Shown here in pieces: positions 20,340 through 33,979 of a DNA stretch of 64,000 bases. The stretch comes from Tamarix chinensis. Taxonomy: Eukaryota > Streptophyta > Magnoliopsida > Caryophyllales > Tamaricaceae. The stretch spans positions 67,415,566 through 67,479,565 of the forward strand of contig CM060174.1 of NCBI GenBank assembly GCA_030549775.1. The letters are read 5' to 3'. Each line of letters opens with the position of its first letter. Position 1 is the stretch's first letter. The notes under the pieces were generated by a model. The model made no database searches. It was given only the letters and a program-made list of their open reading frames with translations, and had not been told where the DNA came from. The position numbers were made by a program, and so were the translations under genes.

Positions 20340-23180
20340 ACGAGCGAGGAATCAAACAAATTATTCAAAAATCCTCCGAGCCAATTTCACTCGGCCGAGG
20401 AAACGAACGTAGCACGTCATACGCTAGGAAGGGGTCACAGTGTCACACGAATTTTTCGAATTCACTGAACCGGGACGAGAGAGATCAGCAGCCTAGCTAG
20501 TTTGAGAGGCGCCACTCTACGACGGAAGCCTAATTATCGGACCAACATTACTGGGGTCGGATCGACCGCATCCTTCACTGCACTACACTACACTACACAA
20601 ATAATAATAATAATAATAATAATTTTCCAACATGAATGACGCGTATGACATGACAATTCTTACGCACTCGCCATGCAGTTCATCGGAAGTGTTTCGACGC
20701 ACCGGGCAGTAGGTGGGTGGGTCTGGATGATATGATTTCAGATGCTCTCTCCTCCACCGGGGCCCAATGACTCGTCGTAGCTTTAGATCATCAAATGGTG
20801 CTTTTGGTTTAGTATTTTTTTTAAAAAAAAAGGGCAATCGTAATATTTGGAACGGTTAAATTTTATTTTTAATTTAAAAAAAGAGAGCTACATTTAGTTG
20901 AATAAAATAAAAAAGCTAATAAAAAAAGAACGGTCAATTAGATATAACTATCTTTATAATAGATAATGCTATCATTATTAGAGTACGTTATATTTATATT
21001 TTATTATAATATGTATGTAATATTAAAATATATTTTGTTTTCTTTATGTATTTTATTAAAAATTATTGTTGTAATATAACTACTTACATAATTTATGTCC
21101 GGTTATTTCATATATTACTTAAACTGTAAATAAAATTTTTACTAATCCTAAAAACAATCAAAGTGCATGCATGCAAAAAATAAATTTGAAAATTTTATAT
21201 TTAGATAAAATTAGTTTTATAAAATTATTAATTGGTAGATATAGATTAATATAAATTATAAGTTTGATAATAGAAGATATGAGATAGGAGAGAAAAGAAT
21301 GATCGTTACAATTGTGTGTTAAAAGTTTAGAGTAACAGTATGAGTGGTCTAATATCGCCTACATTTAGCACCATATTTACATAGCTCAAGTATAACAAAA
21401 GAAAAAACCTTCGAAGAATATGATTTGAGCGTATGGATTCAACTGTAATTCATCCACTTCGGTTACCACATAGATTATGCTCCCAATCAACAAAAACCAT
21501 ATTACCTTTGACTTCACCAAAACAAACATATACAGTAAAGCAATATAATCGAGAGAGGGGGAGAGTAATTAATGAAATCTAAAAGCCGACCATTCCATTG
21601 ATGATTGATTTGAATAATATATGAGGTTATTTATTTTATTTATAATTATTTGTTTAATTTATAATAATTTATATATATAATTAATTATGAGCTTAAAGTT
21701 GATTTTTGTATGATTTTGATAGCTTGTATTATTTTGACTATAAAGATTTAGGTGATTCAAATTTTGATATAAAGATAAAAACAAGGTTTACAATTTTTGT
21801 TTCTAGTGTTTTTTTTTCTAAATCTGATTACATATCAGTAAAGGTTTAGCCTAGACATTTAGTTAAAAATATACCACAAAGTAAAGAGTTGTATGAAATA
21901 ATTTTAGAAACTTAATTAATATGCACTTAATTTTATTTTACAAATACACATCATGGAGTAACAAATCAAGAAAAAAAAATGAACAGATCTTCTCATATAT
22001 ATGTTTACCAAATTTACCGGGAAGAAAAAAAAAATGAGAATAGAAAAACATAAATAGAAAAGAACAGAGCAACGAAGATAGGTGAAGGGAACTAGGTGGG
22101 TTAAAGAAAACAAATAGAAAAGAAGAGCACAACACAAAATGCGCGTGCACACATATAAGATAGAAGAGATGAAAGAAAGGGGGGGAATTGAGAATAAAGA
22201 CGCGGCATGGAGTCAGAGAAAAAAAAGAAGAGAAGATGGCCAGGGGAAAAGCAAACGGGCAAAAGAAAGGAAAATCGGCCGAGAGAGAGAAAAGGAAACA
22301 TGATGCACGGGAAAGAAAAGCAAAGCAGACCAAACACCAGAGAGGCACCAAGTGCTGAAAAAAAATTTGACATTGATGGCCATCTACGTACTATTGTATT
22401 ATTTTTTTTATTTTGATTTCGAATTTGAAATACTGCATTTACATTTAAATTTTTCTAGGTTTGATATTTTATATATAATTTAGATTTTTATTTAATTTGA
22501 TTATTTTTATTTTAATTACTATCATGTTCTAATTTTAGTTTATCAAGAATATGGTGAAGCCCTATTATTTATACTAATAAATTAATAGATTGTTCTATGT
22601 ATTTTATACTATTGTTATGAATTGTACCTAGCTAATTAATAAACTGATCACCTAAATTAAAATTAAACAAGTCAAGAAGAAATAGCTTTAGGTTAAATAG
22701 CATAAATAAGAATTGAATGATTTATGAGAATAATTACATAATTTCTACAACAATAGAAAAAGACAAATAATTAATTGAACCTAAAGCATTATCTTTTATT
22801 TAAGTCCTTTGACTGGATATAGCAGGATTGATAATTGGTGATATGATTGCCTAGCTCAAGAGAGTGCGCTAGTTAAATATTCTGGTTAACACATAGCCAA
22901 TAATCGAAAAGATCAAGTAATTAATTAATTGGTCAATATAATTGGATAGTAGTTGATTCTGATTTCTTGGTAGCTTTTATTAATTTATTTTACCTTTATT
23001 AGTTTTTATTTGATTTCTTTTTAACTTAATTTAGTTGATTTAAAATTTTTATTTTTGAATTAGTTAATTTTTTTTTATCATATTTTGATCGCATAGGCCT
23101 AATTAGAGTGATTATAGTGTTTGTGTTATTATTTTGTATATGTGGGAACGATAATCTAGTACTCTTAGTTCCGCATATTA
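20340..23180. other. Intergenic stretch with no recognised gene
   Basis: About 20340-20800 is GC-richer than its surroundings and contains an (AAT)n run at about 20601-20623; the open frame there has no recognisable domain. About 20810-23180 is AT-rich. A purine-rich block lies at about 22030-22350, and its open frames are low complexity. Nothing else could be supported. Confidence 0.45.
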
Positions 23181-23189
23181 CTTGCAACT

Positions 23190-24010
23190 AGTATACTGCC
23201 CGATAAATATATTTGAACAATGTCAAGCTTTTCGCGCCATTTTCGGAGAAAATAAGAAATGCGCCTTACAAATATTTTAGTTGTTGAATAGTTTAAAGTG
23301 TGGAATATTGACTTTATGGGCCCATTTCCTAAATCTATGCATAATGAATATATCCTCGTTGTAGTCAATTATGTGTGTAAGCGTGTGGAGGCTATCACAC
23401 CTCCTACTAATGATGAAATAGTTATCACAAAATTCTTGAAATAGAGTATCTTTATGAGATTTGGAATGCCAAAGACTATAATAAGTGACAAGGTTCTCAT
23501 TTCTGTAATAGAGCATTTAGTGCTCTCTTAGGTAAGTATAGAGTTACACCTAAGGTTTTTACTCCGCATCATCCCCAAACTAGAAGACACGTAGAAGTTT
23601 TAAAGCGAGAAATTAAAAGGATATTGGAAAAAATAGTTAATACTTCTATGAAAGATTAGTCTTTAAAGTTATATTACGCACTTTCGGCATATAGAACTCC
23701 TTTTAAAATCCCTATAGGAATGTATCCATATAAAGTAGATTTTAGAAAATCTTGTCACCTTCCTGTAGAACTTGAACATAAAGCTTTTCGGGTAGCTCAT
23801 TTTTTTTAACATGGATATGCAAGCTACTGGTTAAAGTATACTCTTATAATTAAACGAGCTTGATGAATTTAGATTAGGTTCATATAAAAATGCTCAAATT
23901 CATGAGGAGCGCCCAAACAGGATGCATGATCATAGAATCATAAAAAGAGAGTTTGACAAAGAACAACAAGTACTCCTTTTTAAATCCTGTATGTGATTAT
24001 TGCCTCGTAA
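23190..24010 (+). pseudogene. Ty3/gypsy integrase fragment, broken
   Basis: The translation shows [13 protein letters not shown] (about 23300), which is the start of the gypsy integrase core, then RFGMPKTIISD (about 23455). After frameshifts it continues with LNELDEFRLGSYKNAQIHEERPNRMHDHRI and REFDKEQQVLLF, the region following the core in non-chromodomain gypsy elements (Athila-like in appearance, an inference). Several stops are present, and no LTR of this element is recognised. Its tail is included in the following tandem duplication. Confidence 0.75.
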
Positions 24011-24483
24011 GTGGTATTCACATTGGTTCAGATAGTTCACAATGAGAAAAGTTTTTCTTCGCATAATATTAGAGATAAGTAGTCTTAAAAACTTGATGTC
24101 GCCTAAATAAATCTATTGGCAAGTATATCAATTGTAAGTAATATAGGGTACTAATGCTTTGTTTGGATTGGGGTGAATTGGGGCGAGGGAAAACACTACA
24201 ATCTAACATAGAATCATAAAGAGAGAGTTTGACAAAGAATAGCAAGTACTCCTTTTTAAATCCTGTATGTGATTATTGCCTCGTAAGTTGTATTCACATT
24301 GGTTCAGATAGTTCACAATGACACAAGTTTTTCTTTGTAGAATATTAGAGATAAGTAGTCTTAAAAACTTGATGTCGCCTAAATAAATATATTGGCAAGT
24401 ATATCGATTGTAAGTAATATAGGATACTAATGCTTTGTTTGGATTAGGGTGAATTGGGGCGAGGGAAAACACTACAATTTAAC
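23932..24483. repeat. 276-bp tandem duplication
   Basis: The block beginning atagaatcat at 23932 is repeated from 24208. Both copies run through the integrase tail, the phrase cctgtatgtgattattgcct and ttggggcgagggaaaacact. The second copy ends at about 24483, where sequence diverges (atctaacatag against atttaacctag). Copies differ by scattered substitutions. Confidence 0.9.
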
Positions 24484-24849
24484 CTAGCTGATTATAATGG
24501 ATGTGAATTAGAGTAAATCTTTTAAAATATTATTTTGATAATATTAACCTAACTTGGGTGGATTACAGTAAATATCTTAAAAAATCCCATTTGGATTGAG
24601 GTGAATGTATACAATTTACTTATATTTTTTCATTTACCTCAATTACCCCCAAAATTAAATAGTAAATATGTAATTCCTTGAAATTTAATAAAATTTTAAA
24701 TTTGATTTATCAATATTTTAATCTAACATAATTTCAAATATATGGATTTCAATTAGTTATCTTATTTTAACCTAAACCAAACCCAAAAAATTTATAGATA
24801 ATTTTTTTTATAATTATTTATCCAAAAATTTAACTCTAAAAACCTCAGC

Positions 24850-25795
24850 CCCCAAATCCCACACCCAAAATTTTTCCATTTCTCCTTTTGTTCAATCTTC
24901 CTTCTTTTTCTTTCTTTTTCATTTCCTTTTTCTTCTCTTTCTTCCCAGGCTGGGCCAGGCTGTGCCACCCCTGGCCCAGCTCTTTTCTTCTCTCTTTTTT
25001 TCCTTTCACTCTTCCCTAGGTAAGCCCAAGCCAGTTCCCTCTCTTCTTCTTTTTCTTTCTTTCTTTTCCCTGTTCTTTTCTGTTTCTTCCAACCCTACCT
25101 ATTGTATTCCTCGTGCCCCCTTCCTTTTCCTTTTATGAACCAAACAGATCCATCCCCCAGTTATCCACAATCCCCTCTTCTTACCCCTCTCAATCATGCA
25201 TTTCTATGCACTTGTCGTGCCGCCCTACCCTTTCCCTTACCTCTACCCCAACACCTTATAGCTACCCTGCACACTTGTCCTTCCTCACCCGTACCTTGGC
25301 ACACCGAGCTGCAACTTTCTACCCCCTTGTGGTCTTCACCTTCTCCCTTGATTCTTCTTTCTTTATACACCCTCGATCACTCCTCTCTCCCTTTACCCCA
25401 CTATCAAGCCAGCACTGAGCCTCCCTTGTTTTTCTTTTCTCCCCTATCTCTACTTAACTTTTAGCATCACTACACTGTTGTTCCATAGCCAACCTCCATC
25501 CCTACTTGCACAAAGCTAACACCTTTATCATTCCACCCTTCTCCTCTTTTCTTCTCCTATACTTGGGGTCGGGACTGGATGCACCACCACCACCATCATT
25601 AGCCCCTTTCTCTCCCTCCTTTCCACCACCATATATGAATCACCCTACATAGACACCCATCTAGCATTTCCACCACACTCGCCTCCCTGCACCACCGACA
25701 ATCACCCTCTCCACCACCATTAACCACCACCAACTCCAGTAAACCCTAGTACCACCACCATCTCAACCCTATTTGCCAACCCTCACCCACTCTCT
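24850..25795 (+). repeat. Pyrimidine-rich block of the outer LTR, first copy
   Basis: The stretch is dominated by C and T on the plus strand, with the phrase ctttatacaccctcgatcac near 25366 in the place where the relatives have their TATA box. Similar blocks lie at 26676-26998, 31700-32460, 28000-29060 and 33360-34600. Open frames in it are Ser/Pro/Leu/His-rich low-complexity translations and are not counted as genes. Confidence 0.6.
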
Positions 25796-25799
25796 AAAA

Positions 25800-26664
25800 A
25801 AAATGTGGTTGCCTAGTATGTCTCCATAGGGAGCACCAATCTGATTCATGAAGAAGAAGGATGAGAGCCTTCGTTTGTATATTAATTACCTGAGCTTGAA
25901 TTAGTTAACAATAAAGAACATGTATCCTCTTCCAAGGATTGATGACCTTTTTAACCTACTTTGGGCTACTGTTGTTTTCTTAAAGACAGGCTACCACCAT
26001 CTATGCATTACAGATAAAGACATCATGAAGGCAACCATTAGGACACGATATGGATATTATGCATTTACCATGATTCCTTTTAGGCTCACCAATTCACCTA
26101 CTGTCTTTATAGAATTGATGACAAGGATCTTAAGGCCATTCCTCAACCAATTTGTGGTTGTGTTTATTGATGAAATTTTAGTGTACTCTCAAGTAAGAAG
26201 GAGCATGAGCAATACCTAAACACCATCTTGTCCCTCTTTAAGAAACATAAGTTGTATGCTAAATTCTCCAAGTGTGGATTGTATCTTGAAGAGGTTGCCT
26301 TTCTAGGATATATAGTTTCAGTAGGAGGAGTCATAGTGGATCTATCAAAAATCATGTTAGTTATAGAGTGGAAGGCACCCACTAACATTTTAGTGGTTCA
26401 TAGCTTCCTTGGTTTGACCAGGTACTATAAGCGCTTTGTTTAGAATTTCTCGAGGGTCACGTACCTCTTGACAAACCTATTAAAGAAGACTACCAAGTTT
26501 CAATGGGATGATACCTATAAGGGTGAATTTTAGGAAATAAAGAAGCACCTAAATACAACACTGATTTCATCTCTTATAGCAGGATCATATAGTTTTGAGG
26601 TCTACAGTGATGCATCTAAATATAGGTTGGATTGTGTGTTTATATAGAATGATAAGGTAGTCAA
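25800..26664 (+). pseudogene. Ty3/gypsy reverse transcriptase fragment, unit A
   Basis: The translation (with a few stops) reads [52 protein letters not shown] and [10 protein letters not shown] (the VFIDDIL active site with the second Asp replaced by Glu). It continues through KCGLYLEEVAFLGYIVS, SFLGLTRYYKRFV and the RNase H start FEVYSDAS. It is bordered on the left by a pyrimidine-rich LTR block and on the right, at about 26670, by a second such block. It resembles chromovirus-type gypsy elements; the clade is inference. Confidence 0.85.
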
Positions 26665-26998
26665 CTACGCTTCCCACCTCTACTGTTCCAACCTTCTCCA
26701 CTTTTCTTCTCCTCTACTTGCAGCCATAGCTGGTTGCATCAACACCACCACCACTGGTAGCCCTCTTCTCTCCCTCCTTGCCATCACTATATAAGAATCA
26801 CCCCACATAGACACCTAGCTAGCATTACCACCACACTAAGCCCTCCCTTTTTTCCCCTCCTTCTTTTTCCCTCTCGGCCACTCTACTCCCTACACCACCA
26901 TTGGTCGCCCTCTCCAATAAACCTTAGTATCACCACCACCTTAACCCTAGCTACCAACCCTTGCCCAATTTCTAAACAAAACTATCTCTATTAGTGTG

Positions 26999-27604
26999 TC
27001 TCCATGGGGAACACCATTCTAGTTTATAAAAAAAGAAGGATGGCAGCCTTCGTTTGTGTATTGACTACCCAACCTTAACTCAGTTTACAATAAAGAATAT
27101 GTATCCTCTCCCAAGGATTGATGACCTTTTTGACCAACTTTAAGTTGTTGTTGTTTTATAAAGATTCACCTGAGGTCAGGCTACCACCATCTACGCATTG
27201 CAGACTTTGATATCATGAAGGTAACCTTTAGGACATGATATGGACATTATGAATTTATTGTGATTCATTTTGGGTTCACCGATGCACCTACTGTCTTTAT
27301 GGATTTGATGATGAGGATCCATAGGCCATTACTCGACCAATTTGTAGTTGTGTTCATTTACGACATTTTGATATACTTTTAGGATAAAGAGGAGCATGAA
27401 CATCACCTATGCACAAACTCTCCTGGTGTGGATTGTAGCTTCTAGAGGATGCCTTTCTAAGACATCTAGTGTTAATAGGAGGAGTCATAGTGGATATGGC
27501 AAAAATCACGGTAGTTATAGAGTGGAATGTGCCCACTAATATTTTAGAGGTTTGTAGATTCCTAGGTCTAGCTGGGTACTACAGGCGCTCCATTCAGAAT
27601 TTTT
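26999..27604 (+). pseudogene. Ty3/gypsy reverse transcriptase fragment, unit B
   Basis: This is a second, shorter copy of unit A. It starts with the same tctccatRggg phrase 1178 bp further on and reads [32 protein letters not shown] and [13 protein letters not shown], ending near FLGLAGYYRR. It has more stops and a small deletion after the active site. It is preceded by a copy of the same pyrimidine-rich segment that precedes unit A, so LTR block and RT were duplicated together. Confidence 0.8.
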
Positions 27605-28499
27605 TTTGTGATAGTTTTGAGCCAGGGGCTAGAGTTTTTCTCTCTTATTTTTTTTCCTTTCTCTCATACCCAGGCGAGCCTAGGCTCATTCTAAAATTCT
27701 CCAAAATCCTAATTTTAAGAATTATAGCTAATTAAGGATTTATTATAAAAATTAATTAAATAAATTATTTTTATTAAAATAAAAGGGACTTAATTAGGGC
27801 CAATCAAGAAGAAAATAATAAATATTTTAATTAGGAAAATTTTGGGTGTTTTTCTAATTAAAATGGAATTTAGGAAAAACCTTTCAAAAATCCTAAATTA
27901 TCCAAAAAAGGAAATAAATATTATTTTATTTACATATTATTATTTTTAAATATCCCAAAATACCAAAATATTCTAAATATCCCAACACCTATTTTTATTT
28001 TTCCCTTTTTCCTTTTTGCTTTTCTTTCCTTTTTTTTCTTTTTCCTTCTTCTTTTTTTTCTTTTTTCTTTCCCTCCCCTAACCTAGGCTAGTCCAGCAAC
28101 CCATTTCCTTTCCTCTTCCTTCTCCTTCGGCACAGCCTAGTATGGTTCTTCATCTCTTATTTCTTTCTTTTCTTTTCTTCGTGGACCACCGGTCCATGCC
28201 CCCTTCTCCTTCTTCTTCCTTCTTCCTCCCCCCATCGACTTGCAACTCACCCTAACTTTTTAAAATCTCACCGCCAGCGACACCCTGTTGATCGGCCCTT
28301 TCTCCCCTCTCTTCCCCACTAATTCGCAGGCCACTTTGACCCAACTACTCCTCCCCTCTTCTCGCACGATTTTCTTCCTTCCCTAGTAAATCGTAGGCTG
28401 CCACAAAACCTGCTTGCACCTCCTGTTGCTGACCGGTGCCCTCTCCTAACTTCCCTATTTTCTTATCATCCCTCTAACCCCTTTCCCCCTCCTTTAGCC

Positions 28500-28507
28500 T
28501 ATAAATA
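28500..28507 (+). promoter_or_regulatory. LTR TATA box
   Basis: TATAAATA lies about 808 bp from the LTR start, followed by ccccgttaca. The related LTR at 33081 has TATAAACA at 33972 in the same context, about 891 bp from its start. Shared position and context support a retrotransposon promoter. Confidence 0.6.
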
Positions 28508-29639
28508 CCCCGTTACAAACCTTGGAATCAAGCCTTTTCCTACAGCTTAGAAAATTTTCCCCGTCGTCGTCGTCCAATGCTGCCGATTGAAAAACCCTCA
28601 GAACCACTCCCTACATCACCCTATAACTAACTACACCAACCTCCTCCCTCAATTTGTCTTACATGAGCCACCCCAACCTTGCAAATTCACCTTCTCGATT
28701 AGTTATTCCTTCCACCTCTTCCGCCCTTCGCACCACCATTAACCACCACTCTTGCTGCTACCACTATCTTTTACACTTCCCAAAAACACCTGCAGACCAT
28801 CCTCTACCTCCCCTACCTTTATTTTCCTCTTCCTCCCTCTCCTCCTCCCTTTCTTCTTTTCCTCCCCTTTCGGCCACCAAAGCCACCGCCGTGCGCCGCC
28901 ACCTTCATTCCACTCCTCACCATCTAGGCAACGATCAACACCCCAACTTTCACCCTCCTTCTCCCTCTCCTTTTCCCAGCACTCAACTCTCTCCATTTTC
29001 TTCTCTTTTTCCTGCCATGCACCACCGTCGGTGTCGTCTATCACCACCAACCCAAGGTGGTACCTTAAACCCTCTCAACCTTTATACCCTAATTATACAA
29101 GCTTTATTTATTTATTACTATTATTTTGATAATAATAATAATTATTATTAATGTTATTATTATTATTATTATTATTACTACTACTACTACTACTACTATT
29201 GAGGGCTTAAGCCCTATTTTTTTTTATTTCAATTATTATTAATATTAGTATTATTGTTATTATATGATGTATTATTGTTATTAATAAACAGATTATACAC
29301 AGCCCTAATGTTTTTTGTATGCCTTGTATACCATATGCCATGATATGTGATGTATCTTATGTGTATTGTTATAACTATTTTATGTGTAGTGTGGCTTGAA
29401 GTTAAGGTATGTTCATGTCTTATCTTATGGCATGTGTATAATCTGTTTATGTTGTGATTATGTTGTAATGTGTTGTGGCCCTTTAGGACATGCATGCCAG
29501 GTTATATAATATGATGATATAGAGTGGAAGGATGGAAAGGAAAATGAGGAAGTAAGTTGACCAAAGGGGAATAACTTGACTAAAGATGTGGATTTGACCT
29601 AAATATTGCATGACCATGAGTGGAAGGATCTAGGGTTTT

Positions 29640-29800
29640 GCATGAAAGAATCTAGGATTTTGCATAGAAGAATCTAGGGTTTTGCATAGAAGAATATAGG
29701 ATTTGCATGGGGGAATCCATAGTTTTGCATGGGATAATCTACGTATGGATGGAAGAATCTAGGGTTTGCATGGATGAATCTAGGGTTTCACGCGAGAGTT
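29640..29800. repeat. Short tandem repeat of the gaatctagggttttgcatg type
   Basis: About seven imperfect copies of a ~24-bp phrase follow one another inside the solo LTR. The nested LTR at 33081 has a related array at 35820-36150 (gcatggtggtattagggttt), so the array belongs to the LTR family. Confidence 0.75.
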
Positions 29801-32800
29801 TTAGGATTTTGCATGAAAAAGTTTGAAGGGTTGCATGGGATGTATAAAGTCTGCATAAGGGTGGATTTTACGTATAGAAATTTGATTTGGGGTGTGCGGA
29901 AGGTAATGGAAGAGTTGTTTGGATGTTTTGAGGCTTTAGGTGAAAAATAGTACGTGGGACAGTATAAGGGTACATAGGGGACCAAGCTAGGATTTGGAAG
30001 AAAATCCTAATATGAGAAAGTGGTAAAAAGGAGAAATAAATGAGGATGAGTGGAGTATGAGATGAGGTTGAAAATTATCATGTGAGGGGAAGTATGATCA
30101 TCGTGGAAAGATAAGAGTGGAAGGTGAGACATGGAGGGGTGACATGTGGAAATGAGGATGCTAGGGTATGGTGTGGCTACTTAGGGTTTCGTAATCACAT
30201 GTGCACTTAGGGAGTAAAGTGTGATGATGAGAGTTGAATCTAAGAGTTATGATGTGCGGGTGTTAAAATAGTTTGGGTTGAGTGGGGTGGAGTAGGATGG
30301 GCCACATTGGCCCAAATTAGGGTTTCTAGAGAAAACCCTAGATTAAGGCAGTGAATGGACTTGGAGGTGTATGGTAGTGGGCCTTGACCCATACACTTAG
30401 TTGGGTCTTTGGTGTGAGTTAGGGTAAGGAGTAAAGGATGTTGGAACAAGTCAAGAGGTGCATGAGTCTCTTGTTATAGGACCGACTCCTTTTGGAGGAT
30501 AAGCGTAAAGGGAGTTAGTCATGCATGTCTAAGGTGAAGCCCTTTTTGAATAATACATGGTAAAACATTAATCATGTCAAGTGGAAGATTGTTGAGCCGA
30601 GCCCAGACCTATCTACCAACGAATAATAATGGTCAGGAGCTTTATGCCCTGTATGAGATCGATCCACCGGCGAATATTAGTAGTTAGGTGCATTGTGCCC
30701 TATACGTTTTCTGTCCACTGGCTATAATAGTGGAGGATTCCGTGCTTAACAAACTAAACATAATTGTCATAAGATTTGAGAAGGTACTAAGTACATATAT
30801 TGAAACACCATAAGAGTTGGGGCCAGACTGGTCCACCGGCAAATAATAGTTGTTAGATGCATTCTGCCCTATAAGTGACCAATCCACCGACAAATAATAG
30901 TGGTCAGGAGATTTATGTCTTATATGTTTTTGATCCACTGGCTATAATAGTGGGGCTCCTGTACTCGCATAGAATGATAAAAAAGCATGGTGTGATTTGA
31001 GCATTGATCAGAGATTAAATAATTAATTTATCTCAACTATAGCTTGACCATTTTTTATCTGTAAAGATTGAATGTTGTTATGTTATCGTGCTTGAATCAT
31101 GTACATTTATGTGTTGGCCTTAGTGTATAGTTACCTTGCTCAGTACATAGCGTATTGAACACCTTTTTTATGGGTGTTTCTCATTCCCACGAGTAAAAGG
31201 CCCTCTGACTTTGTGCAGGGTGGTGATGTTGTTTTTGGTGTCTTCGATGCTTGTGAGTCATCGGGTGCGACTGAGATTTGACTGTGGACCTAGTTCATAG
31301 ATCGAGAGTGGCATGGTTGGACATCCTTTTTATCATTTTCTATTTTGTATTGAGTATCCTAACCTTAATTTTTATCGGTTGTAAACTTTATTTCTTTTTT
31401 AGGAACTTCGACTACGCACTCTGATTTCTATCTTATGATTGATTGTACTCCTTTAGATTTTAAACTTTTATGCATACTCTGATTTCTATGTTACGATCTT
31501 TCTAGTTCTTTTTATGAACTCTTGGTTTAAGTTTGATGATAATCCTTTTTAACCTTAGCACTTGATACTGGAACGGTCGGAGTGAACCGGTCTAGTACTA
31601 TGTGTGGTGGTAACATCTCTAGAATTTACAGGTTTTAATTTAATTACTTCCATTTTATAACAAAAGAAAATAGTAGTGAATTTTGGGGTATTACACATTC
31701 CCCCTTTTCTTTGCTTTTTCTTTTTTTCTTTACCCTTTTCTTTTATTTTCTGATTCTTCCTTTCTCATCTGTTACCTTCCTCACACCCCCTTCCTTTTTC
31801 CTTTTCTGTACCAAACGTACCCTTCCCTTTTTCCAATTGCATGTCCCTTTCCTTACCCCTCTTGGTTGTGCACCTCCATGCACTTGCACCTCCCATGCCA
31901 CCCTACCTATACCCTTGCACCTACCCTGCTCCCCTATCCTTCCTCTCTTATAGCCATGCACTCTGAGCTTCAACTTCCCCTTGTCATCTTCCCTTTATCC
32001 CTCTATCATTCTATCTGTATATACCCCTAATTACTCATCTCTCCCTTTCTCCCACCATCGAGCCAGCGCAAACCTCTCATGTTTTCCCTTCCTCCTCCAT
32101 ATATGTGTAACCTCAAGTTCTATAGTCATTGTCGTTCCCTTGCCAACCTCCCTCCACCTCCCCTCCCTATGTGCATCACGCAAACACCGTTGTCATGCCT
32201 CCCTCTTCCTCTTTTCTTCTCCTACACCTGCTACTGCAGCTAGCTGCACCACCACCACCACTTGCCCCCTTCTCTCCCTCCTTACCACCACCATACTAGA
32301 GCCACACCATGCAAACACCCCAAGAAGCATACCCACCACACCAAGCCCTCCTTTTCCCCCCTCCTTTCTCCCTCTCAGCCACTCTCCTCCCCGCACCACT
32401 TCCAACCCTAGCTACTAACTCTCACCCACTCTCTAAACATAACAACTATCCCTTTGCACAATATTTCCCTCTTTGGTTACCTTCGTTTCCTTTCCCCTTT
32501 TTTAGTGTTAATTTAGGTTAAAGTCTTAAAAAAAAGAAGCAAAAAAAAATGTAAACTATATATATCCTTATTTCTAGGTGATATTCCATTGATAGTATTG
32601 GAGGAAGCATAGATCTTGTATGCTTAGAGACCAGAGATTCTTTGGTAAGGATATCATCATAGATAGGGTTTTGTTATCATATAATATATGCCCTTAATGT
32701 GTTCATGTGTGATGGCATGGTATGAAATGTTACATGATGCTAGTGTTCTATAAATAGTTTTGTTTGACGGTAAAAGAAGGTAAGAAATTTGTGTAGATAT

Positions 32801-33971
32801 GAATGTGTTGAATACGAAGTATTTATGTATAATCATGCTCATGAATTTCAGCATATAATATGTGTGAAAAGTTGAAGAGTCCTTTTATATTGGGCGTCTT
32901 GTAATTTAGGGAAGCTAGAAATAGAGTTTCTAGTGACTAAAGGATAGTTTGGTTAGTACATTTAAAACGTGGCTTGTTTAGTTCTTTAGGGTTTTAACAG
33001 ACTCAAAATAGGTTAGGGGCACTACATGAGACAATTGGAGCAAATATAAAGGGTTTATGGTAAATATAGGAAGGAAAAGGTGAAATGCCCCAAAAATATT
33101 TATTTTAAGAAATATAATTAAATAAGGATTTATAAGAAAATTAATTTAATTAATTATTTTATTTGGAATAGGAAGGATTTATTTAGGGCAAATTAATAAG
33201 GAATTTATAAATATTTTTATAAGGGAAAATTGGTATTTTCGTTAATTAAAAAGGAATTTAGGAAAAATCTTTTAAAAACCCTAAATTAGCCAAAAAGGAA
33301 ATTTAATATTATTTTATTTAAATATTTTTATTTTAATTACCTAAAATATTCTAATTAATTTATTTGACCCTAACCTAACTAATTTTTCCTTTTTTCCTTC
33401 TTCCTTTTTCTTTCTTTTCTTATCTTTTCTTTACTTTCCTTATTCCTCTCGATTTGGGCCTGAGGCACGGTCTAATCCTTTTCTTTTCTTTCTATTCTTT
33501 CGCAGCCCGGTGCTGTTCTTTTCTTTTCTTTCCTTCGGCAGCTGAGACATTGCGTTTTGTGACTTTTTTCCCTAGAATGCTACATTCCATTTAAATCCTT
33601 ATAACTGTTGCTGACCGGCCTAGTTCTTCTTCTTTTTCTTTTCTTTCTTTTTCCCCTGGCCGTCTGGTTCACCTCCTTCTTCCTCCTTCCTACTCTGCCA
33701 TCGACCTAGACCTTCAATGCTCCGAAAATGGTGCCATCGGCCATGCTTGATTTGACTGGTTGTTTCCTCTCTCTTTCTCTTCCCCTTGACTCACAGTTCA
33801 GCATGGTCCAACCCGTTTTCCTTTTCTTTCATTCAAAGTTCCCCTTTTCCTTCGCGAAAGGTTGAGCATGACCTAAAATTTTGCCAGCCGATTATCGCTG
33901 CCGGCTACCCCAAACCCTTCATGCATTGCCCTCCTGCCGACCTCCAGAACCCTTCCATTCCCTCTAAAATC

Positions 33972-33979
33972 TATAAACA
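33972..33979 (+). promoter_or_regulatory. LTR TATA box
   Basis: TATAAACA followed by cccc, about 891 bp into the LTR, is in the same context as the TATAAATA box of the related LTR at 28500. Confidence 0.55.

Larger units (their letters stand above)
27692..31695 (+). mobile_element. Solo LTR of about 4.0 kb (gypsy-type)
   Basis: The LTR starts TAAAATTCTCCAAAATCC (decayed TGtaatRCCCCAAAAT) and ends TTTTGGGGTATTACA. It is flanked by the perfect 5-bp duplication CATTC (27687-27691 and 31696-31700). It contains, in order, an AT-rich start, a pyrimidine-rich block, a TATAAATA box at 28500, trinucleotide runs at 29105-29205, short repeats around tctagggttttgcat, the gatccaccggcRaataatag repeats (about 30600-30950) and a ctcagtacatagcgtattga motif at about 31139. 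No internal coding part is present, so it is a solo LTR inserted in the older LTR. Confidence 0.9.

Noticed and set aside
22030..22400. Open frames on both strands in a purine-rich block
   Set aside because: Low-complexity Lys/Arg/Glu or Phe/Leu/Ser translations with no domain.
25102..25464. Open frame of 120 codons, Pro/Ser/Leu-rich
   Set aside because: It is the pyrimidine-rich LTR block. The same kind of frame appears at 28654-29151, 31683-32418 and 34182-34612 without conserved protein sequence.
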